Positions 25,517-32,501 of a DNA stretch of 64,000 nucleotides are shown here, one piece after another. The notes beneath the pieces were generated by a model. The model saw only the letters and a program-made list of their open reading frames with translations. It did no database searches and was not told the DNA's origin. The translations under genes and the position numbers were made by a program. Positions within the stretch are counted from its first letter, which is position 1, and each line of letters opens with the position of its first letter. This stretch comes from an uncultured Kordiimonas sp. (GTDB taxonomy: Bacteria > Pseudomonadota > Alphaproteobacteria > Sphingomonadales > Kordiimonadaceae): contig CANMRM010000001.1 in assembly GCA_947500295.1 (NCBI GenBank), forward strand, positions 310,001 to 374,000, read 5' to 3'.

Positions 25517-26173
25517 ATGAGTGCTAACGACGTGATAATTTTCATTCATGTTCTGGCCTGGGTATTCTGGCTTGGGACCGACATTGGTGTTTTTGTTGGT
25601 GCGAAGTTCAGTGAGAAAGCGGAGCTGAGCGTTGAAACCCGCCTTACAGTTCTTAAAGTAGCCATGTTGCTCGATGCGGCGCCCCGAATTGCCGTGCCAA
25701 TTGTCTTCGCGACGGGGGCCGCGATGGCAAACGCCATGGGCGTGGACCTTATACCGGAGTTTGCTGGCTGGCTGATCGGTGGGCTTTGGCTGGCGGTTGT
25801 TCTGACAGTTATAACGAGCCAGGGTCAGGGCACCTTGGGCCATGCCGCAATGCATACGCAGCTTGCGATAAACGCGCTTGTGTTCCTGGGCATGGGAGGC
25901 CTCGGCGTGGCAACCTTGCTGGGATACGACTATATGCCGGACTGGCTGGCGGTAAAGTTGATTGCCTATGCCGTTATCGCAGCGGCTGCCATACGGCTTG
26001 AGGCAACTTTCAAGCCTGCTGTAGCTGATTATGTGAAGCTTGAGATGGAGGGCGCCAGTGACGAACTGAATGCCTCTCTCAGCAAACATATGAAGCCGGT
26101 CTACAATGCGGTTCTGCTAATTTATGCTGGCACAATTACAGCCGCCTACTTTGGTCTGATTAAGCCTTTTTGA
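25517..26173 (+). CDS. Six-helix inner-membrane protein, CopD/DUF2269-like
   Basis: A 218-residue protein. The start at 25517 has AAGGAG ten bases upstream; the in-frame TTG at 25496 is less likely. About six membrane helices: VIIFIHVLAWVFWLGTDIGV, IAVPIVFATGAAMANAMG, LIGGLWLAVVLTVI, INALVFLGMGGLGVATLLG, LIAYAVIAAAAIRL and VYNAVLLIYAGTITAAYFGL. The opening HVLAWVFWLGTDIG, with a His in helix 1, resembles CopD-type membrane proteins, which can bind heme or copper, but the assignment is only at fold level. It is the last gene of the run. Confidence 0.7.
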   Translation: MSANDVIIFIHVLAWVFWLGTDIGVFVGAKFSEKAELSVETRLTVLKVAMLLDAAPRIAVPIVFATGAAMANAMGVDLIPEFAGWLIGGLWLAVVLTVITSQGQGTLGHAAMHTQLAINALVFLGMGGLGVATLLGYDYMPDWLAVKLIAYAVIAAAAIRLEATFKPAVADYVKLEMEGASDELNASLSKHMKPVYNAVLLIYAGTITAAYFGLIKPF

Positions 26174-26219
26174 GCTGAAAATCACGCCTGTTTTGCGGTG
26201 ACTATGATGACGTGTTCCA

Positions 26220-26750
26220 TCACATGATGCGCTCGCGTCTCGCGCCAGTATCTGTCGTGGGTTTCCGGTCTCGGCGTTCTACACCAGCCCAATCCTCCAG
26301 TGACTGGCGTCTTCTGCACGGGCCGGTGTAGGCCGGATGCCGGATGAAGGGCGCCGGGTTTTCGAGCGCGCGCGTGATTTTTTTGTCGAGCGATTCATAG
26401 GTTAACGGCAAGGCGACGATCTCGTTGGCGCCGGCATCACGCGTGACCATGACTTTATCCCGGTTGGGTTTGTTTATGGTAACGCATACCGCCGCTTCCT
26501 GAAGAGGGCCATCGCATAGCCGAATGAAGCGCACGAAATCAGGCCCACCAAATTCCAGCAAATCATAGTCGACAATAACAAGCCGGGTTTTCAGTCTGCT
26601 CAGGCACTTGACCGCGCGCGTACTATGGTCGGCGATGACAGTTTGCCCAAAGCCTTTTTCGCGCAGATATTGTCTCAGGTAGGTCGCAAGCTGGACATTG
26701 GGGTGCGCGATCAGGGCTTGCGATGATTCAAATGGTGATGCAGGCAGCAT
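26220..26750 (-). CDS. Single-domain receiver protein with degenerate acidic pocket
   Basis: A 176-residue protein. Residues ~10-130 fit the CheY fold: strand 1 QALIAHPNVQ, strand 3 RLVIVDYDLL with the phospho-acceptor Asp61, strand 4 AAVCVTINK with Thr91, and strand 5 EIVALPLTYES. The acidic pair expected after strand 1 is replaced by His-Pro-Asn, and the invariant Lys before the cis-Pro by Leu114, so normal phosphotransfer is doubtful. The basic tail (GPCRRRQSLEDWAGVERRDR) resembles the RRR/GxERR tail seen on many alphaproteobacterial receiver proteins. The ATG is preceded by GGGGGT. It has no kinase neighbour and is convergent with the membrane-protein gene. Confidence 0.75.
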   Translation of the reverse strand: MLPASPFESSQALIAHPNVQLATYLRQYLREKGFGQTVIADHSTRAVKCLSRLKTRLVIVDYDLLEFGGPDFVRFIRLCDGPLQEAAVCVTINKPNRDKVMVTRDAGANEIVALPLTYESLDKKITRALENPAPFIRHPAYTGPCRRRQSLEDWAGVERRDRKPTTDTGARRERIM

Positions 26751-26886
26751 GAATTACCCCCTAAAGCATAAGGTCTGGATTCAATTCAATTGCCTGAGTT
26801 GCAGTGCGGATAATCTTGCCCCCCGCAGTAGCGCCAACATCATAGCATTTTATCGCCAAAGATCAATCCACAGGACTTCAGGGACT

Positions 26887-27777
26887 TTAGGCTTCGAAAC
26901 TCCGTTCGGCGAAGCTTTGCTCAAACAACCTGACAAGCCGGTTCGCAGCTTGCCTGATCGCGGGCCTTCTGTTCACGTCATCCGGTAGAACCATCCATAT
27001 ACGGCCAGTTTCCGGCACAAACACATCGCTGACACGCGTTAGTGCAGGTTCAGCATCACCTGCAAAACAGGGAATAACCGCCAAAAGGGAGCTGTCGCGC
27101 ACAGCGTCGAGCAGGTTGGTTGAGGCCGAGCACCTGAGTGCAGGGTCCTTTACACCCTTGTCCAGCAACCACTTTGACGTAGCAAAATGATCGAGCTCTT
27201 GTGCCATCATGGCCCAGGAAAAAGCTTTAAACCGACGGTCATCGTATGCTTCTGGTCGTTTTTCGATGAATTTTTTCGCACCGTATACAGCATAGTGATA
27301 GTGCGGCAGGCGGCGTACACGCATGCTGCCTCTTTCAGGCCTCTGGGTACGAATGGCGATATCCGCTTCCCGTCTGGGCATGTCGGCAAACAGGACGCTC
27401 GAAGAGATGTCTATGTTGCAGTCATGCGGTGCCCCGGTCAGTGTTTCGATGTTGCGACTGAGGAAGCTTGCTATCCATGGCCCGCATGCAATGCGTACCG
27501 ATGGAATTGCGGGGCTACCGGCTTTCACACGTGCGATCTTCTGAGCGGCTTGCGCCATGTCTTCAAGGTCAGGCAGGAGACGCTGGGCCGCTGCAGTTGG
27601 AGCAACACCTTCGGGTGTTGCCAGAATCAGTGTTTGATTCAACTCGTCTTCGAGCGCCTTGATCTGCCGACTGACCGTCGGCTGGCTGATTTCAAGCTGG
27701 CGTGCAGCTTCGGAGAAGCTGTCATGCTCCAGAACCGCTTTCAGGATACGCAGGCGTTGCCAGTTTGGGGTCTTCAT
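26887..27777 (-). CDS. LysR family transcriptional regulator
   Basis: About 296 residues. I take the ATG at 27777, which gives the typical LysR start MKTPNWQRLRILKAVLEHDS; an ATG at 27813 would add 12 residues and neither has a good Shine-Dalgarno sequence. The helix-turn-helix is at residues ~8-60 (SFSEAARQLEISQPTVSRQI). The effector domain includes IPSVRIACGPWIASFLSRNI and ADIAIRTQRPERG. It is divergent from the HbpS/GlcG-like gene at 27882, with a short palindrome TGCAGGCTGCA (27829-27839) between, the usual arrangement for a LysR regulator and its target. Confidence 0.9.
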   Translation of the reverse strand: MKTPNWQRLRILKAVLEHDSFSEAARQLEISQPTVSRQIKALEDELNQTLILATPEGVAPTAAAQRLLPDLEDMAQAAQKIARVKAGSPAIPSVRIACGPWIASFLSRNIETLTGAPHDCNIDISSSVLFADMPRREADIAIRTQRPERGSMRVRRLPHYHYAVYGAKKFIEKRPEAYDDRRFKAFSWAMMAQELDHFATSKWLLDKGVKDPALRCSASTNLLDAVRDSSLLAVIPCFAGDAEPALTRVSDVFVPETGRIWMVLPDDVNRRPAIRQAANRLVRLFEQSFAERSFEA

Positions 27778-27828
27778 AATTGTATAGATATCGTCAATTT
27801 TGATGGTTGTCATTCATTATTATTTAGC

Positions 27829-27839
27829 TGCAGGCTGCA
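27829..27839. promoter_or_regulatory. Possible LysR operator
   Basis: TGCAG-G-CTGCA is a perfect short palindrome in the ~100-base divergent region between the LysR gene and the HbpS/GlcG-like gene. It is short enough to arise by chance; position is the main support. Confidence 0.35.
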
Positions 27840-27881
27840 TCTTCAAACACGAGACACGTCAACAAGAGTAAGGAGGCTGAA

Positions 27882-28373
27882 TTGGCTTTGACCGGAATGC
27901 GAAAAACGATAGTTGCGGCACTGGTGTCGTGCCTGTGTGCAAGCGGTGCTCTGGCTCAGGATTTGAGGCCTGCGCTGACCGCTCAATCTGCACAAACAAT
28001 CATTCAGGCTTGTGAGGTATTCGCCGGAGAGCGAGGCTGGCGACTGAATATTGCGGTTCATGATCAGGGGAAAAACCTTTTGGCTTTTCTGCGCATGGAC
28101 GGCGCGCAACTGGGTTCCATCGATATCGCCATGTGGAAAGCAAATGCCGCGGCTGCTTTTCCTCGATCAACCAAAGGTACGGCTGACAGGGCGCAAGACT
28201 TCCCTGCCATCGGCCACGCCCCCAACATCGCCATCTTTGAAGGGGGAGAGGCAATTTTCACCGAGGACGGCGCGCATATCGGCGGTGTTGGTGTCTCGGG
28301 TGCCCGCGGATCGGAAGATGCGGAGTGCGCGCGCGCAGGCATTGTTGCCGCCGGGCTTAAATTCAGCCGCTGA
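27882..28373 (+). CDS. Exported HbpS/GlcG-like (DUF336) protein
   Basis: A 163-residue protein. AGGAGG at 27871-27876 sits five bases before the TTG at 27882 and 20 before the first ATG, so the TTG start is preferred. The signal peptide runs MRKTIVAALVSCLCASGALA-Q. The mature domain shows the HbpS/GlcG pattern: an N-terminal helix (LTAQSAQTIIQACEVFAGER), LNIAVHDQGKNLLAFLRMDG, a helix AMWKANAAAAFPRST, and the Gly-rich end GGVGVSGARGSEDAECARAG. HbpS binds heme and interacts with sensors; GlcG is of unknown function. A periplasmic ligand-binding role is plausible. It is followed after 29 bases by the S33 hydrolase. Confidence 0.85.
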   Translation: MALTGMRKTIVAALVSCLCASGALAQDLRPALTAQSAQTIIQACEVFAGERGWRLNIAVHDQGKNLLAFLRMDGAQLGSIDIAMWKANAAAAFPRSTKGTADRAQDFPAIGHAPNIAIFEGGEAIFTEDGAHIGGVGVSGARGSEDAECARAGIVAAGLKFSR

Positions 28374-28402
28374 TCCCCATGATTGAATTGCGGAGATAAC
28401 CC

Positions 28403-29341
28403 ATGATGAATTCTTACCCAAAGAAACTCTGGATTGCCTTGCTGGCAATGATTGCTGTTACCGGTCCGGTGATTGCGGCGGATGCAGACTGGCGGGCATT
28501 TGAGACTACAAGTGCGGATGGCACACGTATCGCCTATTATGTTGCCGGAGACCTCGCCGCCGGAACACCGCTATTTGTTCTTTCAGGTGGACCAGGCAGT
28601 GACCATCGCTACATGAGGGTTGGCGGCAGTTTTGATCGGATCGCCGAGGAGCGCCCGGTGATCATGTATGATCAGCGCGGCACGTCCCGGTCTGGCGCGG
28701 CACCAAGCGAGCCAAGACTTTCACAGTGGGCAGATGATGTAGAAGCCGTTCGCGCCGCCGTTGGCAGTCCAACCCTGCATATTCTCGGCCATTCTTTTGG
28801 CGGCATTGTCGCCATGAGTTATGCCGAGCGCTACACGGATCATCTGGCATCCATCATTTTCGCCAACTCCATGGGGACGTCGATTGCCAAAACAGAAAAC
28901 AGTCTTCAACAAACGTTTCCCGACCGCATAGATGAGTGGCAACGAAAGCGCGCGGCCCTGCCGCCCCGGTTCAAAGCCAGCGCCATAGATATCTTTACGT
29001 CACTGGAGTTTGTTGACCTGCATCGCCTTGAGGACTTTTTAGCGGCCATCGCCGACTATACATACAACATTGAAGTCAATAACGCGCTCAGGCGCGACAT
29101 GGCCAACCTTGATTACACCGATGTCGTTGCATCGCTTGAGGTGCCTACCCTTGTTCTGCATGGCAGATATGATCCGGTGATCACGCCTTCAACTGCCTGG
29201 AGGCTGCATAATGAAATGCCGGGATCAAACCTTGTTATCCTGCCGGCAACAGGCCATTTGCCCTTTGCAGAAGTGCCGGATGCCTTTGTTGGTGCTGTAC
29301 AGCAGTTTTTGCAGGAGGCCTCAACAGCGTCACAGGACTGA
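28403..29341 (+). CDS. Exported alpha/beta hydrolase, proline-iminopeptidase-like (S33)
   Basis: A 312-residue protein with a signal peptide cleaved near VIAA. The fold is clear: oxyanion segment LSGGPGSDHRYM (S33 enzymes have HGGPG), the S33 marker MYDQRGTSRS, the nucleophile elbow GHSFGG with Ser131, Asp257 in HGRYDPVI and His285 in ATGHLPF. It is likely a periplasmic aminopeptidase or ester/amide hydrolase. It shares a strand with, and is close to, the HbpS/GlcG-like gene. Its 3' end overlaps the kynureninase-like gene on the other strand by 12 bases. Export argues against it being the kynurenine formamidase missing from the neighbouring tryptophan genes. Confidence 0.87.
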   Translation: MMNSYPKKLWIALLAMIAVTGPVIAADADWRAFETTSADGTRIAYYVAGDLAAGTPLFVLSGGPGSDHRYMRVGGSFDRIAEERPVIMYDQRGTSRSGAAPSEPRLSQWADDVEAVRAAVGSPTLHILGHSFGGIVAMSYAERYTDHLASIIFANSMGTSIAKTENSLQQTFPDRIDEWQRKRAALPPRFKASAIDIFTSLEFVDLHRLEDFLAAIADYTYNIEVNNALRRDMANLDYTDVVASLEVPTLVLHGRYDPVITPSTAWRLHNEMPGSNLVILPATGHLPFAEVPDAFVGAVQQFLQEASTASQD

Positions 29342-30481
29342 CTTCAGCAGCTCATTAACGACCGCGGCATCTTCCTCTGGTGTATAGATATGAAAAGACA
29401 GTCTGAAGGTGTTGTCGCGCCGGTCAAATCTGCAATTTTCATGATTGAGCCCAGCCTCAAAAGCAGTTGATTGATCATCCGAAAGGTGGAGGCACAAGGT
29501 GCCTCCGCAATTCTGGGGCCGGCTCGCCATCAACGGCTCCGGATCCAACCCGTCCAGCGCTGTCTGCTTCAGGGCAAGGTTGTGAGACCGGAGGATTGCA
29601 AACCCGATCGTCTGCAATGCACGAAGCGACCCCAGGGCTGTTGCATACGGCGCAACAGACGGTGTTCCACCCCAGAACTTCCGGGCTGTGTTTTTCAGGC
29701 GCAGTGACCGGATATCAAACTCGAAAGGATCCTGATGGGAAAACCAGCCAACATGCTCCGGTGACAGAATTTGCGCATGGTCGGGTTCAACCCACAGATA
29801 TCCGGCTCCCGGGCCGCCACACAGCCATTTAACACAGGAACCGACAAGCGCGTCGATGCCCCATGATGCCGGTTTCACGTCGACAATTCCAGCCGATTGG
29901 GCGACGTCTACAATCGAGTGTATTCCATGTGTCCTGCATAGTTCGGCGATTTCAGAAACCGGCGAGATTATGCCCGTGTTGGAATGCACATGGGTAATAA
30001 GTACCGCGAGGACATCCGGTCCAAGATACCGTTGCCAAACGCCGATATCGTCGGCTGCCTCTGCTTTGTCAATGAGTACAAGTTCAAGCCCGGCCTTCTC
30101 AAGTACCTGGGCGGCAAACCCCATGGTCGGAAAAGCATTGGCGTGCATTATGATCTTGTGCCGCCCGTTTCTGGGTAACGAGACAAGATAATTTGAGAAG
30201 CCTGCTGACACACTGGGCTGGGGGCAAACGTCGCCAGCATCTACAGCAAACAAAGTTGCGAGTTCCGCGCAAAAGCCCTCAATGGTTTCCAGCCAATGTG
30301 GCCAGGCATCGCCGCCCTTGTCAGCCCAAGCCCCCAGGAAGCTCTCCTGGAGCGTTGACTGTGCACCTTTTGGCAGGCAGCCGACCGAATGGCTTAAAAA
30401 ATACCGGCCTTCCGGCACGAAAAACTGATTTGCCTCGTTTTTACTTGGACGCGGCACGAATTGTGTCCCTGACAACACCAT
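29330..30481 (-). CDS. Kynureninase-like class V PLP-dependent enzyme
   Basis: About 383 residues. The ATG at 30481 follows GGTGGAG; a GTG at 30490 is the alternative. Both overlap the dioxygenase gene, so the pair is coupled. Fold-type I class V motifs: LITHVHSNTG (as in kynureninase), the cofactor Asp in SIVDVAQSAG (Gln replaces the His of typical kynureninases), and the PLP lysine in GSCVKWLCGGPGAGYLWV. Typical kynureninases are 400-460 residues, so this one is short. Cleavage of kynurenine to anthranilate and alanine is the likely guess from context, but the altered motif leaves room for a different beta-lyase or aminotransferase activity. No formamidase gene is in the window. Confidence 0.78.
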   Translation of the reverse strand: MVLSGTQFVPRPSKNEANQFFVPEGRYFLSHSVGCLPKGAQSTLQESFLGAWADKGGDAWPHWLETIEGFCAELATLFAVDAGDVCPQPSVSAGFSNYLVSLPRNGRHKIIMHANAFPTMGFAAQVLEKAGLELVLIDKAEAADDIGVWQRYLGPDVLAVLITHVHSNTGIISPVSEIAELCRTHGIHSIVDVAQSAGIVDVKPASWGIDALVGSCVKWLCGGPGAGYLWVEPDHAQILSPEHVGWFSHQDPFEFDIRSLRLKNTARKFWGGTPSVAPYATALGSLRALQTIGFAILRSHNLALKQTALDGLDPEPLMASRPQNCGGTLCLHLSDDQSTAFEAGLNHENCRFDRRDNTFRLSFHIYTPEEDAAVVNELLKSVL

Positions 30482-31184
30482 ATTCTCCACCCCATCGGTC
30501 GGTCATCTCGTTCCTGATGTCCCATAGCTCGGGGAAAAACCGATGCCGGGCACCAGATTGCAGCAGGTCCACAGGTCGCCCTTTGAGGGATTTGGACCCA
30601 AGACCGATTGACCGATGAATCAGGAACAGGTGATCCCAGCGAAATTTCTGGAACAGTTCATCAAACTCGATCAGGGCTTCAGCCACCACATAGGCGTCGT
30701 CGTGGGTGTATCCGGCGTCATAGACATCTGCCACGGACCGACCTGTTGGCTCCAGGTAGCTTTCGACAAACGCCTTCCAGAGGTCTGGTGGCATTTTCAG
30801 CAACGTGCGGAAGCCGGGAGACTCCTGGCCGCTGCCATTGCCAAGTTGGAGCCGGATTTCCTGATACTCTCGCGGTGACATCGTCTCCAGCACGTCAAGC
30901 TGCTGGATCATCATGCGCTGCAGCCTGTGTACCCGGCCCATCAGGGTGACGACACGGTTGGTGTTTTTGTTCTTCAAAAACTCGATCACGTCGACGAGTG
31001 TGAAGCTCATGAGCTTCATCCATAATTCCTCGACCTGATGAACTATCTGAAACTGAAGCTCGTCTGCGGTGCAAAGCTCGGCCAACGGTTTCTGGCAGGT
31101 CAGCAGGCGGTCACATTTCAGGTAAACGCCATAATCAAGCATTTCCGGGTTTTCGATGCGGGCATAATAGTCTTCGCGCTTCAT
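30441..31184 (-). CDS. kynA: Tryptophan 2,3-dioxygenase family heme protein
   Basis: A 247-residue protein starting at an ATG after GGAGGA. Family marks: FQIVHQVEELWMKL at residues 45-58 with substrate-site His49, RVHRLQRMMIQQLDVLETMS, SPREYQEIRLQL, and FRWDHLFLIHRSIG with proximal heme His185. Two family motifs differ: the usual SGFQSxQFR reads SGQESPGFR, and the GTGGS loop after RxIGxK, which holds the substrate carboxylate and amine, is replaced by GSKSLKGRP. Canonical enzymes oxidise L-tryptophan to N-formylkynurenine. The divergence allows an altered substrate, as in the PrnB and MarE branches. It forms an operon with the kynureninase-like gene and is divergent from an Lrp/AsnC regulator. 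Confidence 0.85.
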   Translation of the reverse strand: MKREDYYARIENPEMLDYGVYLKCDRLLTCQKPLAELCTADELQFQIVHQVEELWMKLMSFTLVDVIEFLKNKNTNRVVTLMGRVHRLQRMMIQQLDVLETMSPREYQEIRLQLGNGSGQESPGFRTLLKMPPDLWKAFVESYLEPTGRSVADVYDAGYTHDDAYVVAEALIEFDELFQKFRWDHLFLIHRSIGLGSKSLKGRPVDLLQSGARHRFFPELWDIRNEMTDRWGGEYGVVRDTIRAASK

Positions 31185-31228
31185 CAGGAGTCCTCCATAT
31201 CGCCAACCCGGACTATAGGCTACAAAGC

Positions 31229-31254
31229 ATCGAACATTATCCTTTTAATTCGAT
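31229..31254. promoter_or_regulatory. Inverted repeat in the dioxygenase/Lrp divergent promoter region
   Basis: ATCGAA (31229-31234) and TTCGAT (31249-31254) are inverted copies 14 bases apart, in the 113-base region between the divergent dioxygenase and Lrp/AsnC genes. The AT-rich spacer fits an Lrp-type site, but the arms are short. Confidence 0.4.
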
Positions 31255-31297
31255 CTAATCGTGTATATTGAGAACAATGTTTTAATAAGGGTGAATA

Positions 31298-31759
31298 ATG
31301 AAGAACGAAATAGATTCTATTGACCTCAAGATCCTCCGTGAGCTGGAAGCGTCTGGCCGCACCTCTTTTGCTGCCCTTGGGGAAGCGGTTGGTCTCAGCA
31401 AAACGCCGTGTTGGGCTCGGGTTCGAGACCTAGAATCACACGGTGTGATCGAGGGATATAGCGCGCGGGTGTCGGCGGATGCGCTGGGTCTGACAATTCG
31501 GGCGCTTGTGCATGTTGTGGTTGGGTTTGATCGATATGAGGCATTTGAAGCGGCGATCCTGGCGCATCGGTCTGTGCGAAGCTGTCACGCTGTCACCGGT
31601 GAGTATGACTATGTGCTGGAAATTCTTGCCCCCGACATGGCGGCTCTGGATGAGCTTTTGCGCAATGAGCTGAGCCGCCTGCCCGGCGTCACCCGGTTCA
31701 ATACATCCATAACCACGCGCATGATAAAAAACGCCGGTTTCTATTCAACAATGATTTGA
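31298..31759 (+). CDS. Lrp/AsnC family transcriptional regulator, KynR-like by context
   Basis: A 153-residue protein. The N-terminal AsnC-type helix-turn-helix spans residues ~5-55 (IDLKILRELEASGRTSFAAL, LSKTPCWARVRDLESHGVIE). The RAM effector domain follows (IRALVHVVVGFDRYEAFEAA, SCHAVTGEYDYVLEILAPDM, and GVTRFNTSITTRMIK near the end). It is divergent from the dioxygenase/kynureninase-like operon. In Pseudomonas an Lrp/AsnC protein, KynR, controls the kynurenine genes in response to kynurenine; the same job here is an inference from position. Confidence 0.9.
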   Translation: MKNEIDSIDLKILRELEASGRTSFAALGEAVGLSKTPCWARVRDLESHGVIEGYSARVSADALGLTIRALVHVVVGFDRYEAFEAAILAHRSVRSCHAVTGEYDYVLEILAPDMAALDELLRNELSRLPGVTRFNTSITTRMIKNAGFYSTMI

Positions 31760-31764
31760 GCTGA

Positions 31765-31793
31765 ATGCGCGTAGGACGCATGAAATTTTTTTT
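31765..31793 (+). terminator. Probable intrinsic terminator of the Lrp/AsnC gene
   Basis: ATGCG-N7-CGCAT (31765-31781) is a short GC-containing stem, followed after GAAA by eight T residues (31786-31793), six bases after the regulator's stop codon. The stem is only 5 bp, so strength is uncertain. Confidence 0.55.
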
Positions 31794-31814
31794 GGACAGG
31801 CGCATAGCGCGGCG

Positions 31815-32402
31815 CTAAAGCAGAGAAAACGGGCAGAGAATATACTCGATTTTGTTCGTGGTGCCCCAAAGCGGCAAAACAGCCACTTCAGTGGCCATAA
31901 AGCTTTTGTCAGTCTCGGACATCTGGTTGCGAAGAACCACTGGCTCTCCTCTTTCAAGGACCTGTCGATACAGCTTGGGCCACTTACCAACAGGTCCGCT
32001 CTCTTCAATCTCTTTGCCTGTCAGCTCGACGCCCAGCACTTCTGTGCAACCGCTGCTCCACAGTCGCATGGTGAATTTGTCTCTGGTCTCATGGTACTCA
32101 ACCATCCACAAATACCGGGCGAAAGGCGCCATTTCGCGGAGTTCCAAGGATTGCTTTCTGAAGTGTCCATGTTCCGCAATATGCTGGTGGTACATGGACC
32201 AGGCCAACTTGACCGAATCTGTGACGGGCTGGTCTAATATCTCAAAGTCACCGTCTACATCCTGATAGCTATGGTGAGCCAGCGTTAACCCAGATCGGGG
32301 TTGGGAACAGGCTTTGTCCCAGGCGTTTGCCACTTGAGACTCTGATCCGGCAGGGTCTGCCAGATGGTCCTTAACTTCAGGTATTTGTGTCAGTGTTCTC
32401 AA
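31815..32402 (-). CDS. PAS_5-like domain protein
   Basis: A 195-residue protein. The central part (MAPFARYLWMVEYHETRDKF, TMRLWSSGCTEVLGVELTGK, YRQVLERGEPVVLRNQMS) follows the pattern of the PAS_5 (DUF1457) domain common in Alphaproteobacteria: an aromatic strand, a RLxG/S-T-like segment and LTGK, then a terminal strand pair. The only reasonable start is a TTG at 32402 with GGAAGAA upstream. It lies 99 bases downstream of the histidine kinase on the same strand and may be part of its transcript. It has no output domain, so it may be a small sensor or adaptor. A palindrome at 32422-32441 precedes it. Confidence 0.65.
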   Translation of the reverse strand: MRTLTQIPEVKDHLADPAGSESQVANAWDKACSQPRSGLTLAHHSYQDVDGDFEILDQPVTDSVKLAWSMYHQHIAEHGHFRKQSLELREMAPFARYLWMVEYHETRDKFTMRLWSSGCTEVLGVELTGKEIEESGPVGKWPKLYRQVLERGEPVVLRNQMSETDKSFMATEVAVLPLWGTTNKIEYILCPFSLL

Positions 32403-32421
32403 GCAATTCTTCCGACAAGCT

Positions 32422-32441
32422 TTTCATCACCCTTGATGAAA
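32422..32441. other. Perfect 8-bp inverted repeat before the PAS_5-like gene
   Basis: TTTCATCA-CCCT-TGATGAAA has eight matching pairs around a 4-base loop, 20 bases upstream of the PAS_5-like start and about 60 after the kinase stop. It may be an operator or an intercistronic hairpin. No T-run suggests termination. Confidence 0.4.
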
Positions 32442-32501
32442 TTGCTGCGGCCCTTGCCTGAACTATGAAGCCATCCTGTTACTTTTAGGTAAACGACCTC
32501 A

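Noticed and set aside
28403-29341. Kynurenine formamidase role for the S33 hydrolase beside the tryptophan genes
   Set aside because: It has a signal peptide, lies on the opposite strand and matches proline-iminopeptidase motifs.
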